A program made the translations under genes and the position numbers. The notes below the pieces were generated by a model. The model was not told the origin of the DNA, ran no database searches, and saw nothing but the letters and a program-made list of their open reading frames with translations. A stretch of 32,660 nt of DNA, taken from the NCBI GenBank assembly GCA_021734045.1, contig JAIPJR010000026.1, positions 1 through 32,660 of the forward strand, in the 5' to 3' direction. This stretch comes from Fidelibacterota bacterium (GTDB taxonomy: Bacteria > Fidelibacterota > UBA8477). Positions 19,919 through 27,292 of the stretch are shown here, piece after piece (position 1 is the stretch's first letter; every line of letters starts with the position of its first letter).

Positions 19919-19940
19919 TGTAGAATTGTAATTCGTAATG

Positions 19941-19956
19941 TGGCACAAAAAAAGCG
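19941..19956 (+). promoter_or_regulatory. Sigma54-like -24/-12 element with no obvious gene
   Basis: TGGCAC (19941-19946) and GC (19954-19955) have the exact 10-nt GG-to-GC spacing of sigma54 promoters. The -12 half is weak: AAGC instead of TTGC. The predicted start is near 19967, directed into an ORF-free gap and then antisense to the regulator gene. It may be chance or may drive a small RNA. Confidence 0.3.
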
Positions 19957-20146
19957 GAGAGTTTTGTACCAGTGAGACAATTTTACCCGGAGATATCTTT
20001 TATTTCAATTTGATGGACAATACGGGTAATTATGCTTTAATGAGTTAACCGATGCTCTGCGGGTTCAGTATTTAACAGCTTTTAGCTGCTGAGCTCGATT
20101 CGAGAGTTGGCAATGGGGGGCGAATGCCTTACACTGGCTCGAACCG

Positions 20147-21490
20147 CTAATCAATCCCGTAACGCTTCATTTTCTCGCGCAGTGTTTTTCGATCAATACC
20201 CAGAATACCTGCAGCCTTGGATTTATTGCCGGCAACTTTCATGAGAACGCCCCGAATATGTTCGGCTTCAACTTCAGCAATCGTTCGACTATAGCCCCTG
20301 TCCCGATTCACGGAAAAGCGCATATGAACCGGCAGATCGGTCATCTCCACTCGGTCATTCTCCGACATAAGAATCAGACGCTGAATGGTATTCTCCATTT
20401 CGCGAACATTCCCGGGCCAGCGATATTTTTTTAGCGCTTCCAGTACCCCATGGGCAAAAAGAACCTCCGGGCGTCCCAACTCTCGTTTGAATTTTGCGAT
20501 GAAATATTTGACCAAGAGGAGCGTATCATCCTCTCGCTCCCGCAACGGCGGTATACCAATATTGATAATGTTCAAACGGAAGTATAAATCCTCCCGGAAC
20601 AATCCCCGCTTCACCAGTTCCTGTAAATCTTTATTGGTGGCAGCAATGATGCGCACATCCACTTGCTGGGTTTTGGTGCTGCCAACCATGCAGACCTCTT
20701 TGGATTGGAGCACCCGTAGCAGTTTTACCTGCATGGAGACTGTCGCCTCACTAATTTCATCCAAGAAAATAGTCCCACCGTCAGCGGTTTGAAAAAATCC
20801 AGCCCGGGTTGAGGTTGCACCAGTGAAGGCACCTTTCACATAACCGAACAATTCACTCTCCAGCAGACTCTCCGGGATTCCTCCGCAATTAACCGCAACA
20901 AATGAGGCTGATCTCCGATTTCCAGAATAGTGAATAGCACGCGCCACCAACTCCTTCCCTGTACCACTCTCACCTGTGATCAAAACCGTGGCCACAGTTT
21001 CGGCAGCCTTCGAAATCGTGCGAAAAACTTTCTTCATGGTAGGAGACTGACCAATCAAACCATAGAATGAATCTTTAAACAGATCCGGGAAAACGCCTTC
21101 CGAACGACGTAGGTGCAACTTATCGAGGGAACGCTCAACTGCCGCGAATAGCTCCTGATCCGTAAAGGGTTTGGCCAGGTACTCTTCGGCACCTTTTTTC
21201 ACCGCCTCCACGGCGCCCTCCACCGTGGCGTAACCGGTAATCATCATCACTTCCGTGTTTTTATAATTTTCCCGGATGTGCCGGATCAGATCCAATCCAC
21301 TGATACCGGGCATTTTCAGATCAGTTAAAACCAAGTCGATTCTTGTCGATTCCAATACCTTCAGGGCACTCGGAACATCTTCGGCAATAAAGACACGATA
21401 GCCCTTGCTGGTGAGATTGCGCTGTAAAAGTTCCAGTGTATCCGGAGAATCATCCACAGCCAGTATGGTCGCTGTATCACGGGGCTCCAT
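20147..21490 (-). CDS. Sigma54-dependent response regulator, NtrC family
   Basis: A cytoplasmic transcription activator of sigma54 promoters. The 447-residue product has a receiver domain with the VDD acidic pocket, phosphoacceptor Asp57 (VLTDLKMPG) and the LAKPF lysine. The central AAA+ domain follows, with Walker A GESGTGKE, the sigma54-contact loop GAFTGA, Walker B GTIFLDEI and RWPGNVREMEN. A Fis-type helix-turn-helix closes it: NKSKAAGILGIDRKTLREKMK. All activating residues are present. The frame is open to 21514, but the ATG at 21490 has AGAAGGG about 7 nt upstream. It overlaps the end of the histidine kinase gene by 14 nt, so the two form one operon and cognate pair, driven by the sigma54 promoter at 23277-23293. 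Its target genes are not evident, though autoregulation is likely. Confidence 0.96.
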   Translation of the reverse strand: MEPRDTATILAVDDSPDTLELLQRNLTSKGYRVFIAEDVPSALKVLESTRIDLVLTDLKMPGISGLDLIRHIRENYKNTEVMMITGYATVEGAVEAVKKGAEEYLAKPFTDQELFAAVERSLDKLHLRRSEGVFPDLFKDSFYGLIGQSPTMKKVFRTISKAAETVATVLITGESGTGKELVARAIHYSGNRRSASFVAVNCGGIPESLLESELFGYVKGAFTGATSTRAGFFQTADGGTIFLDEISEATVSMQVKLLRVLQSKEVCMVGSTKTQQVDVRIIAATNKDLQELVKRGLFREDLYFRLNIINIGIPPLREREDDTLLLVKYFIAKFKRELGRPEVLFAHGVLEALKKYRWPGNVREMENTIQRLILMSENDRVEMTDLPVHMRFSVNRDRGYSRTIAEVEAEHIRGVLMKVAGNKSKAAGILGIDRKTLREKMKRYGID

Positions 21491-23228
21491 GCAAATTCCC
21501 TTCTGATTTTCCATTTTTTATCGGCAGGGTCAGTATGAAATCAGTCCCTGCACCTACCGTCGACTCCACATCGATTTTTCCACCATGAGAAACAACAATT
21601 CCCAAAACCACAGGAAGTCCCAATCCGGTACCTTCATGGACATCCTTGGTGGTAAAAAAAGGAATAAATATCTGGTCTTTGACGGTGGCAGTCATACCTA
21701 CCCCTGTATCCTGAACCCGTAGAACGATCTGATCATCCTGCTGAAGGGAAGTGTGGATTATTAATTCTCCACCGTCTGGCATAGCCTGAATGGCATTGAC
21801 CACCAAATTTACAATAACCTGATTCAATTGCGCCGGATCAGCAACGATCTCGGGCAGAGTAGGACTAAAATCCAGCATCAGGGTAATTTGATTTTTTTCC
21901 AGGCGCTGAGAAAAAAGGTAGAGTGCCTCTTTGATTAATTCATTCAGATTAATCCTGGATTTCACGGGAGGCATCTGGCGCGAAAAGAGCAGGAGCTTTC
22001 GAACGATGGTTCGTGCGTGTAAGGAAGCCTTGATAATCCGTTCAATATCACTGGCAATCCCAGGTGGTAGGTCCGTTTGTTTTTGTACCAATTGAGCAAA
22101 TCCCAAAATGCTCCCCAGGGGTTCATTCAATTCATGAGCCACGCCGGCAGTCAGTTGCCCAATCGTCGCCAATCGATCAGCATGGCGTATCTGGTCATTC
22201 AATCGCGCTTTTTCACTCTCAACCTGTTTGCGCTCAATAAGAAATGCCAATTCCTGCGCTATTGCTTCCAATAAACTGACCTCTTCTCGTAAAAAGGGTC
22301 CTTGATCCAACACTCTCAGATCCCGGTCATAACACAAGGCCACAAAGCCGCGTTCCTGTCCATGTACCCAGATTGGAGCCTGTAACCGATGCCTGCATTC
22401 CCGGTCTACGTGTGAAGTATAGTTTTGATCATCCACCTGAATCATGGCGAAACCGGCTTCCGGGTAGAGAAAGGCCGGTGGGATCAGATTCACTGCTTCC
22501 GTGAGGGTTTCCTCTAACGGGGCTCCCAAAGCGGTTGCCAGCTTGGCGATCTGATACACACAGGTCAGTTCCTTGATGCGCTCCCGCAGGTGGATTTGGG
22601 CGTGTCGATAGGCAATGGCAATGCTGATAAGGCTGGCCAACCCCTCGAATAATTCCACATCATCCGCGTTGAAATGGCCGCGCTTTTCCACTTCCAGATG
22701 GAGAATGCCGATGTTTTTCCGGCCTATCGTAAGAGGCAATAACAGGCACGATCCCTTTTTACGCGGGGGATCAAAATCCAAATTCCGGAATCTGCCTGAT
22801 TCTGGAATTTTAAAGATGAACTGAACCGGACAGGCAAGATCCTCGGTCCAAAATGCACCATGGGATGTTATGTGGCCGGATTTGAATTTATCCTCGCCTA
22901 TGTGAAGCAGGAGTAATTTCAACTGATCCAAATCGATGGCTCGGGAGGTCGCTGAGTCTATCCTATCCGCTGACTTTACTTTCAAGGTTTCCAGATGAAA
23001 TTGAGGTGAGTCATTTTGGACATAAATACTCGCCTGCAGACGGGCATCCTCCTCAAGTAGAAATTCAATTCGATTGCAGTTAAAAAAGTCTATTAAAGCT
23101 TTTGACAACGCCTTGAGAAAATTGGGCAACATCAATCCCTGTTCTGCTAAATCCGAGAGCTTCTGTGTCAGAACTGGGTAGAACTGGCTGATTTTATCAG
23201 CGATTTCCTGTTTTTGGGTAACATTCAT
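21477..23228 (-). CDS. Soluble GAF-domain sensor histidine kinase
   Basis: The sensor partner of the NtrC-type regulator encoded just downstream. The 583-residue protein has no membrane segment, so it senses a cytoplasmic signal. Two GAF-like regions (about 30-210 and 220-335) precede a coiled linker, the HisKA domain with phospho-acceptor His365 (GVAHELNEPLGSILGF), and the ATPase domain with N box NLVVNAIQAM, G1 DTGVGM, FxxF FIPFFTTK and G2 GTGLGLPVV. The ATG at 23228 is preferred to the in-frame ATG at 23255, because the predicted transcription start near 23266 would leave the latter only about 10 nt of leader, whereas 23228 has GAGGAT upstream. The ligand of the GAF domains is unknown. Confidence 0.94.
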   Translation of the reverse strand: MNVTQKQEIADKISQFYPVLTQKLSDLAEQGLMLPNFLKALSKALIDFFNCNRIEFLLEEDARLQASIYVQNDSPQFHLETLKVKSADRIDSATSRAIDLDQLKLLLLHIGEDKFKSGHITSHGAFWTEDLACPVQFIFKIPESGRFRNLDFDPPRKKGSCLLLPLTIGRKNIGILHLEVEKRGHFNADDVELFEGLASLISIAIAYRHAQIHLRERIKELTCVYQIAKLATALGAPLEETLTEAVNLIPPAFLYPEAGFAMIQVDDQNYTSHVDRECRHRLQAPIWVHGQERGFVALCYDRDLRVLDQGPFLREEVSLLEAIAQELAFLIERKQVESEKARLNDQIRHADRLATIGQLTAGVAHELNEPLGSILGFAQLVQKQTDLPPGIASDIERIIKASLHARTIVRKLLLFSRQMPPVKSRINLNELIKEALYLFSQRLEKNQITLMLDFSPTLPEIVADPAQLNQVIVNLVVNAIQAMPDGGELIIHTSLQQDDQIVLRVQDTGVGMTATVKDQIFIPFFTTKDVHEGTGLGLPVVLGIVVSHGGKIDVESTVGAGTDFILTLPIKNGKSEGNLHGAP

Positions 23229-23276
23229 GGTGATACGATCCTCGCCTGGAGACATGCCCGGAGTGGTTCGTATTTC

Positions 23277-23293
23277 TGCAAGGGTTGCGCCAA
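23277..23293 (-). promoter_or_regulatory. Sigma54 (-24/-12) promoter of the kinase-regulator operon
   Basis: Reading the minus strand from 23293 to 23277 gives TTGGCGCAACCCTTGCA. This fits the sigma54 consensus YTGGCACGNNNNTTGCW with the exact 10-nt spacing between GG and GC and a perfect TTGCA. The predicted start is near 23266, 38 nt before the kinase ATG at 23228. Because the operon encodes a GAFTGA-containing activator, the promoter suggests autoregulation. A CCAATATTGG palindrome (23300-23309) lies just upstream. Confidence 0.75.
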
Positions 23294-23372
23294 TCTAATC
23301 CAATATTGGGGAATTATGAACCGATTTCGGTATGTTGAAAGGGGCGATGCGATCAAATAAATGACTTCCGAG

Positions 23373-23429
23373 CAACCTCCCCGGGCTGGTTGGACCATAC
23401 GTGATCCGGTGTCAGCAGCTTCCCTGACA
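23373..23429 (-). promoter_or_regulatory. Two inverted repeats, candidate enhancer sites for the NtrC-type regulator
   Basis: CAACC-tc-CCCGGG-ct-GGTTG (23373-23392) and TGTCAG-N8-CTGACA (23410-23429) are centred about 116 and 153 nt upstream of the predicted sigma54 start near 23266. This is the usual distance for sigma54 activator binding sites. The two do not share an obvious half-site, so at most one may be the real site. Neither has a T-run, so they do not look like the gdh terminator. Confidence 0.4.
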
Positions 23430-23516
23430 GATGCGCGGGTAAAGAAGACATTATGTTCGGACCCGGCGGCTTGAAATTTAAGCTATTCCATTCCTTTTAA
23501 GCGGTTGAGGGACGTA

Positions 23517-24830
23517 TTACAGGTACATGCCGCGAATCTCAGATGCTTTCAGCACGCGTTGAATCGCCACCACAAATGCAGCCATGCGCAAGCTAATCTT
23601 CCGCTCTTCAGATACTCTCAAGACTTCACGGATAGCACCTGACATGATTTCGGTCATCTCCTCATTTACCCGCTTTTCTGTCCAGTAGTAGCCCATACGG
23701 TTTTGAACCCATTCCAGGTAGCTGACGGTAACACCACCGGAATTACACAGAATATCGGGAATGATATGAACTCCCCGTTCATACAGCAGATGATCTGCAT
23801 TGGGTGTGATGGGGCCATTGGCACCTTCCGCGATTAATTGGGCTTTAATCGCATCGGCATTGCGCGTGGTGATTTGATTTTCCAGGGCTGCCGGCACCAG
23901 AATATCCACATTCATTTCTAAAACGGACATGGGATCATCAGGCATGGTAACACCTTCTGCAGTGTATCCCTGCAATGTCCCGTGATCTGCAACCCAGGCC
24001 ATCATTTCCGGTACATTAAGTCCTTGCTCACTGTCGGTGACATAGGCACCGGAGATATCCGCGATACCCTTGATGGTCACGCCGGCTTCATGCAGAAACA
24101 AGGCGGCATAGCTTCCCACATTACCAAATCCCTGAACGGCAGCCGTTTTTTCAGACAAATTCCAGCCCAGGTATTCGGCCATCTTCATCACACCGATGAA
24201 AACGCCCCGTGATGTGGCCTCCTTCCTTCCCAGACTACCGCCCAACTCAATGGGCTTTCCTGTAATCATGGCTGGCAGGTAATCACCCTTATTCAGTGAA
24301 AAGGTATCCATCATCCAGGCCATAATCTGGGCATTGGTATTCACATCCGGTGCAGGAATATCGCGGTCCGGACCAATAACATCGGAAAATTCCAGTACAT
24401 AGCGCCGGGAAAGGGATTCCAGTTCATGGGGAGAGAGGGATTTGGGGTCCACAATAACCCCGCCTTTTCCACCGCCCATGGGAATGTTGGCCACCGCGCA
24501 TTTAAAGGTCATCCAGAATGCAAGGGCTTTCACCTCATCCAAACTCACATTGGGATGGAAGCGAATGCCACCTTTGGCTGGTCCACGTGCGGTACTATGC
24601 TGCACCCGGATTCCGGTAAAAATGCCCACATCACCATTGTCCCGGCGAATGGGGATTTTGGAGATAGTAATTTTCTGGGGCTCTTTTATCAGGTTGATCT
24701 GATTTTCCGACAATCCCAGGATTTTCGCGGCTTCATCAAACTGTGCCACAGCATTTTGAAATGCATTCATGTTGTCAGACATGCTAACCCCTGATTTGGA
24801 GGTCGGCTGAGTCGAAGATACTGCGTTCAT
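23517..24830 (-). CDS. Glu/Leu/Phe/Val dehydrogenase family, second glutamate dehydrogenase
   Basis: A class distinct from the gdhA at 14789-16135, closer to NAD-linked hexameric glutamate dehydrogenases of archaea and Gram-positive anaerobes. Motifs are RGPAKGGIRFHPNV (substrate Lys), [23 protein letters not shown], the coenzyme fold VQGFGNVGSYAA, LIAEGANGPITP and NSGGVTVSYLEWVQN. The family often acts in glutamate catabolism. The start is uncertain: ATG 24830 (437 residues) has GAAGGG 4 nt upstream, while ATG 24782 (421 residues, MSDNMNAFQNAV) has AGGGG 5 nt upstream and matches the usual family N-terminus. The gene stands alone before the kinase-regulator operon, with no clear terminator. 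Substrate preference for Glu over Leu or Phe is inferred from sequence feel, not proven. Confidence 0.9.
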   Translation of the reverse strand: MNAVSSTQPTSKSGVSMSDNMNAFQNAVAQFDEAAKILGLSENQINLIKEPQKITISKIPIRRDNGDVGIFTGIRVQHSTARGPAKGGIRFHPNVSLDEVKALAFWMTFKCAVANIPMGGGKGGVIVDPKSLSPHELESLSRRYVLEFSDVIGPDRDIPAPDVNTNAQIMAWMMDTFSLNKGDYLPAMITGKPIELGGSLGRKEATSRGVFIGVMKMAEYLGWNLSEKTAAVQGFGNVGSYAALFLHEAGVTIKGIADISGAYVTDSEQGLNVPEMMAWVADHGTLQGYTAEGVTMPDDPMSVLEMNVDILVPAALENQITTRNADAIKAQLIAEGANGPITPNADHLLYERGVHIIPDILCNSGGVTVSYLEWVQNRMGYYWTEKRVNEEMTEIMSGAIREVLRVSEERKISLRMAAFVVAIQRVLKASEIRGMYL

Positions 24831-24984
24831 TTCACCCTTCAACTTTCCTTAAAAGTCTGGTTAGAGCGTTTATGTTGTAATAATGATTTTGCATAACCGG
24901 TAATCTGCAAAAACTAATCCACGGCCGGACATTCACAACCGCTTGTTGAACTGTGCCAAACCTTGAATACAGAGGCCACTCAGG

Positions 24985-25374
24985 TTAATCCATCCGTGTG
25001 GAATCAAAGCGTAGATCCGGATGCATCGTCTCTGGGTAATCCCTTGATATAATCGTCTCAATCCGGCGCTGATCTTCCTCTTCCTCACCCAGCTTCAACA
25101 CATGATCATAGGTCTCTGCTACCTTTTTACTGAAAGCCTCCACCTCACCCACATTCCGGTCGGACGGGCGGCGGCGGGCGATATTCAGCTTCTGAATCAA
25201 CCCCTCATATACCTCATTGGATGTGTATCCCATGAGACGGTAGCGGGAGACAAATTCACCACACCGGGCACAGCGGATATAAACATGGATATCCTCACCA
25301 CGACGGAAATGAAAATAGTTGGTGAGCTCCACCGACCCGCATTTGAGACAATGTTCGCGTCGTACAGATTCCAT
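24985..25374 (-). CDS. Hypothetical zinc-ribbon protein downstream of the symporter
   Basis: A 129-residue protein of unknown function. Its N-terminus has two CxxC pairs, C9-x2-C12 and C35-x2-C38, separated by 22 residues in the style of a zinc ribbon (REHCLKCGS, YIRCARCGEF). The C-terminal half is helical and strongly charged, with RRRPSDRN, a KLGEEEEDQRR stretch and DYPETMHPDLRFDSTRMD. The frame is open to 25419, overlapping the symporter gene, but the ATG at 25374 has AGGTGA 4 nt before it, leaving a 32-nt gap after the symporter stop. It is very likely co-transcribed with the symporter. It could bind nucleic acid or act as a small scaffold; I see no evidence for either. Confidence 0.8.
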   Translation of the reverse strand: MESVRREHCLKCGSVELTNYFHFRRGEDIHVYIRCARCGEFVSRYRLMGYTSNEVYEGLIQKLNIARRRPSDRNVGEVEAFSKKVAETYDHVLKLGEEEEDQRRIETIISRDYPETMHPDLRFDSTRMD

Positions 25375-25406
25375 TTTATCACCTTTCTCTCTTAGCTTGC
25401 TGAAAA

Positions 25407-26939
25407 TTAATTTGCCCATACGGGCGTGCTGTAGATATCGATACCAAACACCGGAACTGCAATAAAATAAGTCACCACGACCGATAAAACGGTACCAACC
25501 AGCAACAAAATAATGCCTGATTTTACCATCATGGGAATCGTCAAAAAGCCACTGCCAAACATGACCGCATTAGGTGGTGTGGAGACGGGAAGCAGAAATG
25601 CACATGATGCGGCTATCGTCGCCGGCACCATGAGGACAATAGGATGTATTCCCGCCGCAATTCCGGTTGCTGCCAGTATGGGAAGCATGACTGTGGCGAT
25701 AGCGGTATTGGATGTGACTGAGCTTAGTAATGCCACCAGCAATGCGATTCCCAACAGTAGTGGAATGATGGGGAAATGGGTAAACGTGCTGATATGACCA
25801 CCAACCCATTGATCTAACCCTGATTTATGAAATCCATCCGCCAGGGCGAATCCACCACCAAATAAAACCAGAATGTTCCAGGGAATGCTTTTGTACCAGG
25901 TGCGATCCAGCAAAAACACACGATTTTTCAAATCCACCGGCGTCAGGAATAACAGCCAGGCCATCAACACAGCCACGGTGGAGTCGTTGATATAGGCCGC
26001 GTGCGAGCCAAAAACCCGGCTCCAACCCGGCAGAACAAATTGGCCCAGTTCCAGATCTTTCCGAAAAATCCACAGAAATACGGTAAGCGTGAAAATTATC
26101 ATGGTGAATAATTCACCGCGCTGCAATTTCCCAAGCCGGATGTATTCCCGCTTCAGGAACATGGAATCCTGAATCAGATGGTCCGATTCAAAAGGCCAGA
26201 TGAATCGAACCAGGGCGTAGTAAGTCATGGGTAAAAACACTACCACCAACGGAATACCAATCTTCATCCATGTGAAAAAAGAGATCTCCGGCGCATCAGG
26301 AAAAATGCGTTTCAACATACCCACCAGGATAATATTAGGTGGCGTCCCCACCAGCGTACCTATACCGCCAATCGATGCGGCAAATGCCACCCCCAGGAGC
26401 AGGGCGGTAGCAAAATTTTTCTGTGAGCGTTGAACAGCCGTGGTAATCGGCGCTTCAATATCAAATTCCGTCATCCGACTGATAATCGCCATGGATATTG
26501 GCAGCATCATCACCGCTGTCGCGGTATTGGAAACCCACATGGAGAGCACGGCGGTTACCGTCATAAATCCGGCGATGATGGATTTTGGAGAGTGGCCAAT
26601 GCGCAACATCAGCCAGAGTGCAATCCGTCGGTGCAGATTCCAGCGCTGCATGGAGACGGCCAGGAGAAAGCCGCCCAGAAAAAGGTAAATGTTATTATTT
26701 GCAAATGGTTGTGTCGCTTCAGCGCTGGAAGAAATTCCCAAGATGGGGAATGAGAATATGGGAATGAGGGCGGTGATTGAAATGGGCAGGGCTTCCGTCA
26801 TCCACCAAATCGCCATAAGCAACGTGATAGCCGCCATGCGCCGGGTCAGCGGCGCCATTCCACCCACAGGAATCAACAGGACTGCAAGAAAAACCAGCCA
26901 GCCTAGCACAAATCCCAAAAATTTCAAATCGCGTAGCAC
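25407..26939 (-). CDS. SLC13/DASS family sodium:dicarboxylate symporter
   Basis: An inner-membrane transporter that couples Na+ entry to uptake of dicarboxylates such as succinate, malate or fumarate, or of related anions. The 510-residue product is hydrophobic, with roughly a dozen membrane segments. It carries both family-defining SNT motifs, SNTATAVMMLPI in the first repeat and SNTAIATVMLPI in the second, which form the Na+/carboxylate sites. GTLVGTPPNIIL, FGGGFALADG and LPVSTPPNAVMFGSG also match the family. The frame is open to 27047, but the GTG at 26939 is chosen because GGAGGG (26949-26944) lies 4 nt before it and the protein then starts at the first membrane segment. It heads a two-gene unit with the zinc-ribbon ORF and is divergent from the gene at 27293. 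Citrate, sulfate or phosphate specificity cannot be excluded. Confidence 0.93.
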   Translation of the reverse strand: MLRDLKFLGFVLGWLVFLAVLLIPVGGMAPLTRRMAAITLLMAIWWMTEALPISITALIPIFSFPILGISSSAEATQPFANNNIYLFLGGFLLAVSMQRWNLHRRIALWLMLRIGHSPKSIIAGFMTVTAVLSMWVSNTATAVMMLPISMAIISRMTEFDIEAPITTAVQRSQKNFATALLLGVAFAASIGGIGTLVGTPPNIILVGMLKRIFPDAPEISFFTWMKIGIPLVVVFLPMTYYALVRFIWPFESDHLIQDSMFLKREYIRLGKLQRGELFTMIIFTLTVFLWIFRKDLELGQFVLPGWSRVFGSHAAYINDSTVAVLMAWLLFLTPVDLKNRVFLLDRTWYKSIPWNILVLFGGGFALADGFHKSGLDQWVGGHISTFTHFPIIPLLLGIALLVALLSSVTSNTAIATVMLPILAATGIAAGIHPIVLMVPATIAASCAFLLPVSTPPNAVMFGSGFLTIPMMVKSGIILLLVGTVLSVVVTYFIAVPVFGIDIYSTPVWAN

Positions 26940-27292
26940 CTTACCCTCCGTGGTATGATTTCGCCCGCTTCTACATCGCGTCCCACTGGTGCAATGGGCA
27001 TGCCACGGCGCTGGTTTTTCCACTGAAATTCCAACGAGTAGCTGCAAACGATTTTAATGTACAAAACCGGAAGATCATTGGTTGAATTTCCTCACCGAAG
27101 TTGCCGTTTAATCCTTGCAAACGACTTCAGATGGCAGTGGGGCGGAAGTTTGTTAAATTAGACCTAACGTACAGAGAAAGAGGATGTGGTCCGCTCTCCT
27201 CCGGTTCTGTTTGCGCAAATGAAATTAATGATTATACTTCTTATGGACATGGTCATTATTGATGCAGAAAACTTCATTCCCACAGTCCGCTG
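26940..27292. other. Divergent intergenic region, symporter/megaprotein
   Basis: These 353 nt hold no credible gene. They should contain the symporter promoter (-) and the promoter of the gene at 27293 (+), for which a candidate is listed at 27211-27238. No terminator, palindrome longer than 6 nt per arm or sigma54 site was noted. Confidence 0.4.
27211..27238 (+). promoter_or_regulatory. Candidate sigma70-type promoter of the ligase-GNAT gene
   Basis: TTGCGC (27211-27216) and TATACT (27233-27238) are separated by 16 nt. The -10 box matches 5 of 6 consensus bases; the -35 is weak. The predicted start near 27245 would give a leader of about 48 nt before the ATG at 27293. Confidence 0.3.

Larger units (their letters stand above)
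19784..20146. other. Intergenic region, Cys-rich gene/response regulator
   Basis: These 363 nt contain no credible ORF. They hold several palindromes: CTGCC/GGCAG (19851-19870), TATGTTAC-A-GTAACATA (19902-19918), GAATT-GT-AATTC (19923-19934), CAGCT-TTT-AGCTG (20076-20088), and a sigma54-like element at 19941-19956. The only ATG frame downstream of that element (20013-20048) codes for 11 residues and has its GGAG too far away. No terminator with a T-run was found for the regulator gene that ends at 20147. Confidence 0.45.

Noticed and set aside
24940-24958. TTGGCAC on the minus strand upstream of the second glutamate dehydrogenase
   Set aside because: The -24 half is good but there is no GC at the -12 position.
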